Assembly (NCBI GenBank): GCA_964467985.1 | Contig: CAYXTP010000003.1 | Location: 289,118-353,117 of the forward strand | Direction of reading: 5' to 3' | Length of the DNA: 64,000 bases | Source of the DNA: GCA-2720975 sp964467985 | Lineage (GTDB): Bacteria; Planctomycetota; UBA1135; GCA-002686595 | Shown: positions 50,692 to 60,076 of the stretch, piece after piece | Layout of the letters: each line of letters begins with the position of its first letter | Numbering within the stretch: the stretch's first letter is position 1 | Notes under the pieces: model-generated | Seen by the model: only the letters and a program-made list of their open reading frames with translations | Database searches by the model: none | Told to the model about the DNA's origin: nothing | Position numbers and translations under genes: made by a program

Positions 50692-52614
50692 CTATTCCGC
50701 GAGCCAAGCCTCCCAGGCTTCCGTGTTGTAGGGACGGCCCAGGAAATTCTGCACGAGGTCTGCGGCATCGGCGCGTCCACCGGGAGCCAGGATGAGCTCG
50801 CGGTAGCGGCCGGCCAGCTCCGTGTTCATGGGTTCGCCTTGAAAGGCACTGAACAGGTCCTTGGAGATCACCAAGGACCACATGTAGGTGTAGTAGATCG
50901 CCGAATAGCCGTGCAGGTGCCCGAAGTTGGCTTGAAAATGGGTGCCATCCACATGATGGGTCGGCGTCATGGAATGCCGCAGGTCCTTCAGGCGTTCGGT
51001 CGTGTCCACCCCCTCCGGGTCGGACTCGTACAAGGACAGACTCAGCATGGCGTAGAACATCTGGACGCTGATGTTGAGGCCTTTGCCGTATTCCTCCGCC
51101 GCGCGCAATTTCTCGACGAGCTCTGCGGGAATGGGCTCGTCGGTTTCGTAGTGCAGGGCAAAGGATTGCAGAACGTCTGAGTTCCAAGCCCATTCCTCGA
51201 ACATCTGGCTGGGCACCTCCACGAAGTCCCACTCGGTAGCGATGCCCGAGAAGCTCAGAAAGCGCTGACGACCAGCGAACAAGTGGTGCAACAGGTGGCC
51301 GACTTCGTGGAAGAAGGTGGTCACCTGCGTGTGCATCAGGAGCGCAGGGTCTTCTGCGCTGGGGCGCGGGAAGTTGCAGCCCAGGGCGGCCTCCGGTAGG
51401 GGCCCTCCCTCGAGGCCAGCCTTCAGGTCGAACATCGCGGCGTGCTTGAACTTGCCCTCGCGCGGAAACATGTCCAAGTAGAAACGGGCGATGGCCTGGC
51501 CCTCTTCGTAGATCTCGAAGCACTCCACATCCGCGTGCCAGACCTCGGCGTCGGGGCAGGCGTGGAATTCGACGCCATACAACCGAGCGCTGATATCCAA
51601 GATGCCCTGCTTCACACGCTCATAGGAGAAATAGGGTCGTACGGTCTGGGAATCGAATCCGAATTGGACCGCCTTGACCTTCTCCAACAGGTACGGCCGC
51701 TCCCACTCGTCAACCAGCGCGGCATCGGGCTCGGTCTTGCGCTTCTCGGTCAACAACTCGGCGTACTCCGCGTCCGCGAGGGGGCGGGCTGCGGCACTGA
51801 CGCGCTCAATGAAGGCGCTCGCCGAAGCGGCGTCCTTGACCATCTTGTCGCCTGTCACATAACTCGCGAACGAGTCGAAACCCAGCAAGTTGGCGAGCTC
51901 GTGACGCTTGGCAAGTAGCGTGTTCAAGACCTCGTCATTCTCGGGCCAGGCCCGGTTGCTGTACACCATCTGAAACTGGCGCCGCAGGTCCCCACGCTCG
52001 GCGTAGAGCATGAAAGGCAGAAAGCTGGGAGGGTCCGTCGTAAGGGTGACAGAGCCGTCCTCGGCCTCAGGGTGGGCGGCCAAGTAGTCTTCAGGCATGC
52101 CGGCCAGGGCCGCGTGCCCTTCTTCGAACCGGATACTGCCACCCCCCGACAAGATGTTGCGATCAAAGGTCTGACCGACCTCAACCAGCTGCTCCTTGAG
52201 AGCTCGGATGCGTTCGCGGGTGACCTCGTCCTTGTCCACACCACTACGCCTGTAGTCGCGCAAGGCGTGGGCTAGCAGTCGGTTCTCTTCAGCGTCCTCA
52301 TTCGCTTGCCCTTCAAGGGCCACGAGTCGATCGAAGAGCGTGCGATCGAGCGACAGTTCCGTCAAGAATTCGGCCACCTCCTGCTCCAACGCCTCGGCCT
52401 CATCACGAACCGGCTTGTCGGGGTGCAGCGAAGTGAGTGGGCCGAGGGCCGGCGCTTCGTGTTGAAAGGGCCGTTGGATGCAGTCAAACGCCGTAACCCA
52501 CTCTCCCTGGGTTGCAGAGGTGGGTAGGTCCAACAGGTCCTGCCGCAATTGACGTGCGTGAGCGAGAGCGGCGTGGGTCTGCTGGCGCAGAAGTTCAGGG
52601 GTCAGAGCAGGCAT
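50692..52614 (-). CDS. M3 family oligopeptidase
   Basis: Zinc metallopeptidase of the thimet/oligopeptidase A type. HEVGH (His436, Glu437, His440) is the zinc-binding motif, with the second Glu in EVPSQMFEEWAW; the helical cage regions follow (LIPEEL-like and DPEGVD). The length of 640 is normal. There is no signal peptide, so it is cytoplasmic and degrades short peptides. It lies 76 bp after the inositol synthase gene; cotranscription is possible. Confidence 0.92.
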   Translation of the reverse strand: MPALTPELLRQQTHAALAHARQLRQDLLDLPTSATQGEWVTAFDCIQRPFQHEAPALGPLTSLHPDKPVRDEAEALEQEVAEFLTELSLDRTLFDRLVALEGQANEDAEENRLLAHALRDYRRSGVDKDEVTRERIRALKEQLVEVGQTFDRNILSGGGSIRFEEGHAALAGMPEDYLAAHPEAEDGSVTLTTDPPSFLPFMLYAERGDLRRQFQMVYSNRAWPENDEVLNTLLAKRHELANLLGFDSFASYVTGDKMVKDAASASAFIERVSAAARPLADAEYAELLTEKRKTEPDAALVDEWERPYLLEKVKAVQFGFDSQTVRPYFSYERVKQGILDISARLYGVEFHACPDAEVWHADVECFEIYEEGQAIARFYLDMFPREGKFKHAAMFDLKAGLEGGPLPEAALGCNFPRPSAEDPALLMHTQVTTFFHEVGHLLHHLFAGRQRFLSFSGIATEWDFVEVPSQMFEEWAWNSDVLQSFALHYETDEPIPAELVEKLRAAEEYGKGLNISVQMFYAMLSLSLYESDPEGVDTTERLKDLRHSMTPTHHVDGTHFQANFGHLHGYSAIYYTYMWSLVISKDLFSAFQGEPMNTELAGRYRELILAPGGRADAADLVQNFLGRPYNTEAWEAWLAE

Positions 52615-52690
52615 GGGTAGCGGGTGCTAGAGAAACGTGCCGACAAGCAGCCGGCTTGAAACACGAGAGAACGTCGCCGATCGGAATCGA

Positions 52691-53941
52691 TCAGCGCAAG
52701 CAGGCAGCGGCATACGCCAACAGGCGTGCCTGCTGGTCGTGGAAGTCGTGACTACCACCGCCCAGGGGCGCCTTGAAGAAGCAGGCGCTGTGCTCCATCA
52801 CGCCACCTTCACCGCGCTCCGCGGCCAACAGGGCCAAGCGCACGAGATCGAGCACAAGCGGGGCGGCCAGGGAAGAATCGCAGCCAGCCCAGGTGAATTG
52901 CAAGCTCATGCGTGCCCCCAGGAAGCCTTCAAAGTGAACGAAGTCCATGGCCGTCTTCCAGTCCCCGAGTGAGGGCACGTAATCGATGCTCACCTTCGAA
53001 TGGTGGTTCGAGTCCCGCCCCAAAATGCCGCGTAAGACTTCGTCCTTGTGGTGAATCTTGGTGGCCGCGTGGTTGGGATCGCGCAGCACTTCACCATCGC
53101 GATTGCCCAACATGTTGTACCCCTGCCAGGCGTGCACCTTGAGGCCTCTAGCGGCAAACATGGGAGCCAGGACGGTCTTGACGAGAGTTTCACCCGTCTT
53201 GCCGTCCGACCCGCAATGCGGAACGTTGCGCACTTCAGCTAGCTGACGCAGAGCAGGCAGGGTGGAACCGAGGGAAGGGGTGAAGTTCACCAGCGCGCGG
53301 CCCGAGGCGATAGCTGCATAGGCGTAGATCACGGAAGCCGGCTGGGGTTGGCCCTGGTCCAGGGCGGCTTCGAATTGAGGGAGATCCTGCCACTCCTCTT
53401 GAGCCTCCCGCACAGCCTCTGTCGATGCCACAAGTACGACCACCGTGCTCTCGATTCCTTGCTCCTTTTCAAATGCATCCCAGTCCGCTTGCAGGGCCGA
53501 GATCTGGTCGCGCGGGGGACGTCCACCGAGTTCCGCGCTAAGGGGATCCAAGTCAGCGACGCCCACTTCCGGACCGTCCAAGGGACCCGGCCGCAAGCGC
53601 GCTTCGAAGGCCGCTGCCTCGGCCGCGCCACTGGTCACGAGGTCGCGATCGAGTACACCGGCGCGCACCAATTCGCCAGCCGCTTCGGAAATCGGACGCT
53701 CGCACACGTCGTGACCACCGAGCACCAAGTTTTCGAGGGGAACCAGGGGCAGGTCTCGCAGGGTAGTATTCTCTGTCACCAAGCCCACGGGTTCCAAGAG
53801 GCCCTCGCGCAAGCCATGCAGCCCGTAGAGCAGGCAGGTGGAAATAGCGCCACGCGCACCCACGAGCCACAGGCCTGCGGGCCGGGAGGCACTCGAATCA
53901 GCGCGCTGGGAGGATTGTGCTTGGGACTTGGGCTCGGGCAT
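52691..53941 (-). CDS. ino1: Inositol-3-phosphate synthase
   Basis: It turns glucose-6-phosphate into inositol-3-phosphate using NAD. Key regions: WLVGARGAISTCLLYG (NAD), VNFTPSLGSTLPAL, CGSDGKTGETLVKTVL, the active-site block with Lys, GYNMLGNRDGEVL, SIDYVPSLGDWK and TWAGCDSSLAAPLVLDLVRL. At 416 residues it lies near the bacterial type. The enzyme is uncommon in bacteria outside Actinobacteria and a few other groups. Start ATG 53941 overlaps the upstream stop by one base (TAATG), so it is coupled to the membrane protein. Confidence 0.9.
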   Translation of the reverse strand: MPEPKSQAQSSQRADSSASRPAGLWLVGARGAISTCLLYGLHGLREGLLEPVGLVTENTTLRDLPLVPLENLVLGGHDVCERPISEAAGELVRAGVLDRDLVTSGAAEAAAFEARLRPGPLDGPEVGVADLDPLSAELGGRPPRDQISALQADWDAFEKEQGIESTVVVLVASTEAVREAQEEWQDLPQFEAALDQGQPQPASVIYAYAAIASGRALVNFTPSLGSTLPALRQLAEVRNVPHCGSDGKTGETLVKTVLAPMFAARGLKVHAWQGYNMLGNRDGEVLRDPNHAATKIHHKDEVLRGILGRDSNHHSKVSIDYVPSLGDWKTAMDFVHFEGFLGARMSLQFTWAGCDSSLAAPLVLDLVRLALLAAERGEGGVMEHSACFFKAPLGGGSHDFHDQQARLLAYAAACLR

Positions 53942-55122
53942 TAATGGTCGGACCCTTCGCGGCCCTTGGCTTCCAATGTCCGGATCCAGGCCCCAACCAA
54001 ATCGCGATGGCGGGCAGGCCAGATTCCGGCGCCGCTAAGACCTCCTGCGCTCTGCACAGGCTCGGGGGGAGACTCAGCGATTGGATCCGTTGTGGTTGGA
54101 GTGGGCGATATTGTGCCCGACTCGCCGCCTGACGCTAGGGATTCGCCAGAGTTGTCGGCCGCAGAAGGACTTGGGGCTTCACCGGATGCGCCCAGCGAGC
54201 CGCGGCCGGCCTCGGAATTTGCAGCCGACTGAGCCGGATCGCCGAACGGACCGAGGGCGTGACGCGCGCTATCGAGGTGAGCCAATGCACGCTCGAGGGC
54301 CCGCCGCGGAGCATCCTGCTGGCGAGAGGCCCTCTCACGGGTGGACAGGCCGCTTGGGTCACTCTCGGCTTGCTCCAAGCGCTGCTCCAAGCGCTGCTCC
54401 AGGCGCTCCAGTTGCTCGGAGATCTCTTGCCCCTGGGCCGAGTCCGCTTGGGGCGGGGCTGAGGAACGCTCGCAGCTCTCGGCTAGGGCACGCGCCTCGC
54501 GTTCCAAGTCCGCGAGCAAGGATGCGTTTTCCTTGCTAGTCCGTCCCACGGCCACATCCTCGAAGCCCATTTCCTTGGCCTCAGCCAGGGCGTCGGCCAT
54601 GGCCCCCAGGGCCGGTGCCACGCTGAGACCTGGGTTGCGCTGATCGCCTGCCCCGTCACGCACATTGAGCAACACGACGGCCCCCAGGATCGGTGCCGCT
54701 AGGAAGGGCAGCGAATTGGGCAAGGCCGCGCGCAGAACCTCTACCGGCTTCACCCTTGACCGCACGCGCTGGGAAAGAAGGCGCACGAGGGGCCCGTCGG
54801 CACCGCTCTGTTCTGATTCAAAGGCCGTGACCAGCGCGCCTCCAAGCCGCAAGTCGCTGTCCACCCCCTGAGCCACGCCGGCCAATTGCGGCCGCTCTTC
54901 CATGCGCCAGGCCAGTCCGAAAACGATGCCCGTCGCGAGAGCCAGACCGATTGCGGTCCAACCCAACCCCGCACCCGAACTCCAGGCGGCGGCCAGGGTC
55001 AAGAGCCCTAGCCCAGCGCCGAGCAGCAGTGCTTCCGCAGTGCAAGCGAGTCGAGTGGCGTGCCATGCGCGCCGCACGAGGGGCGTGATACGCGCAGGAC
55101 CGCCTGAACTCGCGCTGGTCAT
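53941..55122 (-). CDS. Membrane protein with a coiled-coil and Ser/Pro-rich tail
   Basis: N-terminal helices at about 30-70 (LLLGAGLGLLTLAAAW, WTAIGLALATGIVFGLAW) and a third near 139-155 form the membrane part. A Glu/Arg-rich helical region with three RLEQ-type repeats (about 239-252) follows, then a Pro/Ser/Gly/Ala-rich tail. There is no recognised domain; a DUF4175-like relation is possible. It is cotranscribed: its GTG/ATG start lies in the ATGA overlap with the YdjY-like gene (55119-55122), and its stop overlaps the inositol synthase start by one base. Likely a structural or scaffolding protein. Confidence 0.7.
   Translation of the reverse strand: MTSASSGGPARITPLVRRAWHATRLACTAEALLLGAGLGLLTLAAAWSSGAGLGWTAIGLALATGIVFGLAWRMEERPQLAGVAQGVDSDLRLGGALVTAFESEQSGADGPLVRLLSQRVRSRVKPVEVLRAALPNSLPFLAAPILGAVVLLNVRDGAGDQRNPGLSVAPALGAMADALAEAKEMGFEDVAVGRTSKENASLLADLEREARALAESCERSSAPPQADSAQGQEISEQLERLEQRLEQRLEQAESDPSGLSTRERASRQQDAPRRALERALAHLDSARHALGPFGDPAQSAANSEAGRGSLGASGEAPSPSAADNSGESLASGGESGTISPTPTTTDPIAESPPEPVQSAGGLSGAGIWPARHRDLVGAWIRTLEAKGREGSDH
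54371..54406 (-). repeat. Three 12-bp tandem repeats in the membrane-protein gene
   Basis: TGCTCCAAGCGC, TGCTCCAAGCGC and TGCTCCAGGCGC form three near-identical 12-bp units, coding a repeated RLEQ in the coiled-coil part. Confidence 0.85.
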
Positions 55123-55958
55123 TCTCCTCCAGGGAGAAGTTGATCCAGAGACTCAGGCAATTGGTCCAGGTGCTCGCGGGCGAAAATCAACAGCACATCG
55201 CTACCCGCCGGTGGCAGGATCCAGGCGTTCGGCAACCAAGTCGTCTGATTGACGCACTCGGGCAGCGCGCCTGTGATCAGAGTATTGCCCTGTGCAAAGT
55301 AGGAAATGTTGATCAAGTTGCCCTCGAGCCCGGCAGCAAACCCCTGGGGTTCGTCGGGACCGCGATCGACCATGCGCGACCCTAGGTACACCCAAGCGTG
55401 ACGGCGCATTGCGCGACCGCGTTCCAGGTCGCGAATCAGATCTTCGAGACGGTAGACGTAACGCTCAGGCCCATCGCGCCAGGCGATGTAGAGGAAGAGG
55501 CCATCACCCTGTGGCGCGAGTACGTCGTAGGCACTGACGCCTTCAGCCAGTTCTTCTTGGGTCGGTGCCGGGTCCTTCTCAACCCAACGTGCGTTCTGAC
55601 CCGGCTCGACACCCAAGGCCAAGAGTGCCGTGTTGAGAAAATCGACCCAAAGCATGGCCTCTTCTGGCGGGCGCGCTCCGCCCAAAACCAGCATGGCCTC
55701 GTGCGCCGCACCGTGAGGCAGGACGGCCAGATACTCGAGCAACTGGTCGGTGACCTCAACGCGCGCAGGGGTGGCGACCAACGCATGGGCCAGATCCAGG
55801 TGGATTTCTGCCTGGGCCAAGGTCTTCACCAAGACGTCCTGGGGCCTGGGATCTTGTCCCCGAGGTTGCGCGTTGCCGAAGCTGAAGTAGGCGCCGAAGC
55901 CCGTGAATGCAATGCAAGCCAGGAGGGAAGCGGAGCGCGGGGAACGGGGTGAGTTCAT
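55119..55958 (-). CDS. YdjY-like secreted protein
   Basis: A signal segment (SASLLACIAFTGFGAYFSF) follows an Arg/Ser-rich N-terminus. The body is like YdjY-domain proteins: LVKTLAQAEI, LAVLPHGAAHEAMLVLGG, LGVEPGQNARW, LFLYIAWRDG, HAWVYLGSRMV, GNLINISYFAQGNTLITG and WLPNAWILPPAGSDVLLIF. Its molecular role is unknown; related proteins are common in planctomycetes. I chose ATG 55958 over TTG 55982. It is the first gene of the YdjY - membrane protein - inositol synthase set and is coupled by a 4-base overlap. Confidence 0.75.
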   Translation of the reverse strand: MNSPRSPRSASLLACIAFTGFGAYFSFGNAQPRGQDPRPQDVLVKTLAQAEIHLDLAHALVATPARVEVTDQLLEYLAVLPHGAAHEAMLVLGGARPPEEAMLWVDFLNTALLALGVEPGQNARWVEKDPAPTQEELAEGVSAYDVLAPQGDGLFLYIAWRDGPERYVYRLEDLIRDLERGRAMRRHAWVYLGSRMVDRGPDEPQGFAAGLEGNLINISYFAQGNTLITGALPECVNQTTWLPNAWILPPAGSDVLLIFAREHLDQLPESLDQLLPGGE

Positions 55959-56056
55959 AGCAGCGGTGGGTTGCAAGGACAAACGAGCGCACGCCTGGTC
56001 GGTTCAACGCCGAATCAGCAGAGCGCGCGGCTCCCAGTCCTTGGGAGCTTCAAGTC

Positions 56057-56845
56057 CTACTCATCCTGACCGAAATCGATACCGATTTGCTCCAATTCGG
56101 GTGCCAGGAGATCGCGGATGGCCTGGGCGTAGCGCCGTATCTCGTACTGCGCGTCGGGCTTCAATCGCTGGTCGAGAAAGTGCAAGACACCCTGCAAGGA
56201 GACGGTCCAATACGCCTGTGAATACAGGGTTTGCGGCAGGCACATGCGGGCAATTTCCTTCGCCACGCCACGCTCGATGCGGTCCTCGTACAAGCGGAAT
56301 TGCTCGTTGCATTCGGCCAGCATGGTGGCCCGCTCGCTAGCGTGATCAAACTGCTCGGGCAACGGCGTGGAGGCCTGCTTGTTCCCGTGCGCCGGGTTCG
56401 CCCGCATGACGGTCGGGATGTAGAACTCGGGCGTCCACTTCACATAACGCCCAGAGATCTCGTTCCACGAACAGCCCTTGTCTGTGTCGTACAGCACGTC
56501 GAAGACTTCGAGTGAAACCTCATGGCCATCGACGTCGTAGGTGCGCCAACCTGAACCCACCTGGTACTTGAACGCCTGCCGGAAGACGAACAGAGGAGCC
56601 TTCCAGTGAAAGGTGAAGAAACTGTGTCGAAACGGCGACGTGTGTCCGTGTCGCCAAAGAAAACCTGAAAGTTTGCGATCCGCCCCGTCCACGGCGTCCT
56701 TTTGTTTGTCGTAGGAGATGCGTGCAGAGTTGACGACCTTGAGGGCCGCATCCTGTTGCATGCGGTCCACCAATCCCACAAAGCCGATGCCGTCGTCGAG
56801 GGTCTCCACGGATCCTTCGGGGAGAGTGACTTCAAGGGTGCTCAT
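56057..56845 (-). CDS. thyX: Flavin-dependent thymidylate synthase-like protein, RHR triad replaced
   Basis: ThyX makes dTMP from dUMP using FAD and methylene-THF. It shows HTSPFRHSFFTFHWKAPLFVFRQ, then SWNEISGRYVKWTPEFYIP and EIARMCLPQTLYSQAYWTVS, the landmarks of ThyX. In usual ThyX the sequence after RQ reads W-F/V-R-H-R-x-x-S-x-N-E. Here it reads A-F-K-Y-Q, so the RHR is KYQ, and about 27 residues (GSGWRTYD...) lie before Ser126 in SWNE. It is therefore a variant of doubtful or altered activity. The start ATG 56845 fits the conserved N-terminus; a frame open to 57019 is Pro-rich and unrelated. No thyA is in the window. Confidence 0.88.
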   Translation of the reverse strand: MSTLEVTLPEGSVETLDDGIGFVGLVDRMQQDAALKVVNSARISYDKQKDAVDGADRKLSGFLWRHGHTSPFRHSFFTFHWKAPLFVFRQAFKYQVGSGWRTYDVDGHEVSLEVFDVLYDTDKGCSWNEISGRYVKWTPEFYIPTVMRANPAHGNKQASTPLPEQFDHASERATMLAECNEQFRLYEDRIERGVAKEIARMCLPQTLYSQAYWTVSLQGVLHFLDQRLKPDAQYEIRRYAQAIRDLLAPELEQIGIDFGQDE

Positions 56846-57064
56846 GAATGCTGAGGGGGTGCGGGTAGAGGGCGGACGGGGGGGGCCCGGTATCTTAGCC
56901 ACGGGAGACTCGCCTACCCCAAGATGAATCGAAACCGGGTGCGGGGGAGACTCGTCAGCCCGGGTGGGAGGGGGTGGTTGGTGGGTGCCCAATCCAGGGC
57001 CCGGGCCTCCCGGGATCAACTTGCTCCCGGCCCTGCTGGTTGCGCCCCGCCGAGCCCCCCACCC

Positions 57065-60000
57065 TCACTCCTCTACGGCCTCTCTCAAACGTGCCTGGCC
57101 GCGATGCGCCCGGGCCGAAGCTCCTAGCCAGACTTCAGCCTGCTCCACCAACTCGAGGGCCCCTTCCCGATCCCCTCCCTCCAGCGCGGCCCACGCAGCG
57201 GCCTGCAAACGTGCGGACCCCAGGTCTGCAAACGGATCCACGCCGAGGCGGCGGTCGAAGCGGCCCAACTGGGATTCGAAGACCTGGCTGCGAACCCCAC
57301 GCAGAATCGTAGCGGCGAGCATTCGAGAGGCACCATTGCTTACGTCGTCCCAGCGTTCCGCGCGCACGGCCTGCCTGTACCCCACCAGGGTGGCCCGGTC
57401 CAACAACTCCGGCGTGTCGGTGGCCAAGGGTTCTCCCAGCATGGACACGCGTGCCGCCTGCAACAGCGACGAGCACTCGTCCAGCTGGCCCTCTCGTTCA
57501 GCGACCCTGGCCAGCTCCAGCAAGAGCCGCCCGTCCAGGCGCCCCCACTCACCCACGTGCGCGAGCGCCGCGCCCAACCTCCCGCGTTCCGCCAGGGCCT
57601 TGGCCGCGGTGAGTTCCAACCGAAAGCGGAACTCAGTGGCTGCAGGTCGACGGCCTCGGAAGCGTTCCACAAGGTCCGCACCCGTGGCCTGCATGGCGCC
57701 CGCAAAACAGCGACCTTCGAGGGCCTCCCCGCCAGCACCCGAGCGAATGCACGCCAGCAGCAGCTCGCCAGCGACCTGCGAGTCACTGTGGCGCTCTTGC
57801 GCGGAGCCGGCTCGCCGCTCTACGCGGTCTAGCGCATTCACCAAGAAGTTGGCCGCTGAGGCATCACCCGACTCGGCCAGTCGCCGCAATCCGTCCACCG
57901 CGTTCAAGATCAACTCCGCCTGCCGCACTCCCAGCAGCACGGCCTGCAGGTCTTCGGTACGCGTGAACACATCCAAACCCGCCAAGCGCTCTTCCATCGA
58001 TTCGCTGGGATTCAAGACCACGTTCACCAGGAACCCGCGTGTCACGACCGTCGAAGAACGACCCAAGGCGGTGAGCACGCGCATGCCCAGGTCTACATCA
58101 CAGCCCTTGTAGTCACGGCGCAGGACTTCCTCGGCCACGGAGGTATCCCCGCCCCCGCTGAGCAAGCCAATGCCGGCCTCCACGCGGATGCGCCGCGGTG
58201 TGTCCGGGCCCAGGAACTGCGCGAGGTGCGCGCGCCCTTCCGCGCTGCGGGCCAGCAGACCGGCCAGGGTTTTGGACCACTCCGGATCGAAGGCAACACT
58301 CCGCTCACTAAAGAAATCTGTACCTGGGGGAGCGGCGATCACGCGCTTGAGGGTGCGCGCGTACACGGTTGCAGGTCGCGGCCCAAGCGCCAAAGCGATG
58401 GCCTTGCCACGCCACTGGGCCGCGCGGTAGGACTCGCCGTCGCTAGCGTTCTCCAGTTCGACGAGGGCCTCCGCAAGCCACCCCTGCAGGACCGACTGCA
58501 CGGTCTCGCGGTCTTGGAAGGGAGCGAACAGCTCAAGGATGGGCGCAGTGCGTCCCGTGGGCGTCGCACACAGTTCGAGCAAGTCGGGCAGGAAGGGCTC
58601 CGCGGCCACCTTCCGCGGTAGGGAACGCAGGTGTAGGAGTCGCTCGGCCGGACTGAATCGCAGCCACAACTTGTGCAAGCGAGGCAAGCGGCGCGCCACG
58701 GATGGGCCGTCACACAACCAGCGGAACGCCATGCGTCGCATCTCGCGGTCAGGATCTTGCAGCAGGCCGAACAGCATCTCCTCCGCCACGCCCGCCTCGC
58801 CCACCTGCACCCACGAATCGGACACCAGTGAGGCCACCGCCCAGCGCAGGGACCGCGAGCGTGTCGGCGAGAGGAAACCCTGCAGGCCCTCCCAGTCTGA
58901 ATCCGCGTTCATGGAGTGGGCGCGCGCGCCGACCATCGTCCAGACCTCTTCGATCAGATCGTCGGGCAGGTCAATCGCAAGGGCTAGGGCTTCGCGCATC
59001 GACAGGGCCTCCGCCCCGCATTCCAGCAAGAACGAAGCACCCTGACCGGGACCGCCCAGAAACTCCTGTGCCTCGAGCAAGTGGCCTTCAAAATCAAAAC
59101 CCGTGGGTTGCGACCCGATGGCGTATCCCTCTCGCCCCGCTAGCTCGACGCCGGCCCGGAACAGTAGACGCCCGAGTTCTCGATCCCCCTCACGAGCCCA
59201 ACCCAAGCGAGTGTTGTACGCCAAGCGGCGTTGCGTGCTGCGCATGGAACCATCGAGGTCGTCTTCGCGTGCGGGACCAAGCAGGAACCACCCTCGCACG
59301 AGACGCTCGCGATCGACTTGCAGGGGCGCACCGTCCAACTGGCCGTGCAAGGCCAAGCCCTCCACGAGTGCGGCCGCCGCGGGGTGGCCGCGGGTCAAAC
59401 CGCGCAGACCGACGATCAAGTCTGCCGATACCGGTGCGCGCTGGAGGTCCTGCAAGTGTTCGAGCAGAACGAACTCGAGCTCGGGGCCTTGATCGGCTAA
59501 CCAGCGCAGTTGCTGGAGCCGTGCCCCTGGGCCCGAAGACAGAAGCAGTCGCTGCGCAGCAGCCCCCGCTTGTCCCGCGCAGCCCGCAATGGCCACCAGG
59601 AGATCGGCGCGCGCCTTGGGAGCAGCTGTCCAATGCAGGTGTCTCACCAAGGCCAGCCGTACGCGGTCCAACGTGTCCCCCGCTAGGGTTGTAGCCGTGG
59701 GACTGTCCGGATGAAGAGCCCAACCTGCAGCGGTGCACAGGTCCAATGCTCTGGCGCGCACATTCGGATGGGAGTGGTTGAGCAGATGCAGGGGCGTCAA
59801 GTCGGAGGCAGCCAGTTGTTCGATCCCCCAGCGCGCGCTCGGCCCACTGCGCGCCAAGGCGTCAAGTGCGGAGTGAACCAAGCTCCAATCCTCCGCATTC
59901 AATGCTGCCAGGATGAGGTCTCGGTGCTCCTCGGGTGACAAGGCCCAGCGCCGCGCTCGCCACTCCGCTTCTAGGCCGTCGGAAATCGGCGCCTGTGCGG

Positions 60001-60076
60001 GAGGCGTAGCCTCGCAGCGGCCGCAATACCCGATACCCGCGGCCGACCCGAGGGCCAGGACCAGAGTTCGGATCAA
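57065..60076 (-). CDS. Large HEAT-repeat protein, probably exported
   Basis: A short hydrophobic N-terminus (IRTLVLALGSAAGIGYC) may be a signal or lipoprotein sequence. The remaining about 980 residues are helical repeats of HEAT/ARM type, for example HPNVRARALDLCTAA, REMRRMAFRWLCD and RIRVEAGIGLLSGGG. No catalytic motif. It likely forms an elongated scaffold in the periplasm. TTG 60076 has GGAAGG about 9 nt upstream and overlaps the nnrD stop by TTGA, so coupled to nnrD. Residue-level identity to a characterised protein is not claimed. Confidence 0.82.
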   Translation of the reverse strand: MIRTLVLALGSAAGIGYCGRCEATPPAQAPISDGLEAEWRARRWALSPEEHRDLILAALNAEDWSLVHSALDALARSGPSARWGIEQLAASDLTPLHLLNHSHPNVRARALDLCTAAGWALHPDSPTATTLAGDTLDRVRLALVRHLHWTAAPKARADLLVAIAGCAGQAGAAAQRLLLSSGPGARLQQLRWLADQGPELEFVLLEHLQDLQRAPVSADLIVGLRGLTRGHPAAAALVEGLALHGQLDGAPLQVDRERLVRGWFLLGPAREDDLDGSMRSTQRRLAYNTRLGWAREGDRELGRLLFRAGVELAGREGYAIGSQPTGFDFEGHLLEAQEFLGGPGQGASFLLECGAEALSMREALALAIDLPDDLIEEVWTMVGARAHSMNADSDWEGLQGFLSPTRSRSLRWAVASLVSDSWVQVGEAGVAEEMLFGLLQDPDREMRRMAFRWLCDGPSVARRLPRLHKLWLRFSPAERLLHLRSLPRKVAAEPFLPDLLELCATPTGRTAPILELFAPFQDRETVQSVLQGWLAEALVELENASDGESYRAAQWRGKAIALALGPRPATVYARTLKRVIAAPPGTDFFSERSVAFDPEWSKTLAGLLARSAEGRAHLAQFLGPDTPRRIRVEAGIGLLSGGGDTSVAEEVLRRDYKGCDVDLGMRVLTALGRSSTVVTRGFLVNVVLNPSESMEERLAGLDVFTRTEDLQAVLLGVRQAELILNAVDGLRRLAESGDASAANFLVNALDRVERRAGSAQERHSDSQVAGELLLACIRSGAGGEALEGRCFAGAMQATGADLVERFRGRRPAATEFRFRLELTAAKALAERGRLGAALAHVGEWGRLDGRLLLELARVAEREGQLDECSSLLQAARVSMLGEPLATDTPELLDRATLVGYRQAVRAERWDDVSNGASRMLAATILRGVRSQVFESQLGRFDRRLGVDPFADLGSARLQAAAWAALEGGDREGALELVEQAEVWLGASARAHRGQARLREAVEE

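Noticed and set aside
56846..57064. G-rich run before thyX as a G-quadruplex regulator
   Set aside because: Runs such as GGGTGGGAGGGGG (56962-56974) are present, but loop lengths do not clearly meet the four-run rule and the region is simply C/G-rich.
56964..58112. 382-codon plus frame opposite the large HEAT gene
   Set aside because: Ser/Arg/Pro-rich shadow; the minus-strand HEAT gene is coherent.
58702..59694. 330-codon plus frame opposite the large HEAT gene
   Set aside because: Low-complexity Arg/Pro-rich, no start context, and inside a supported gene.
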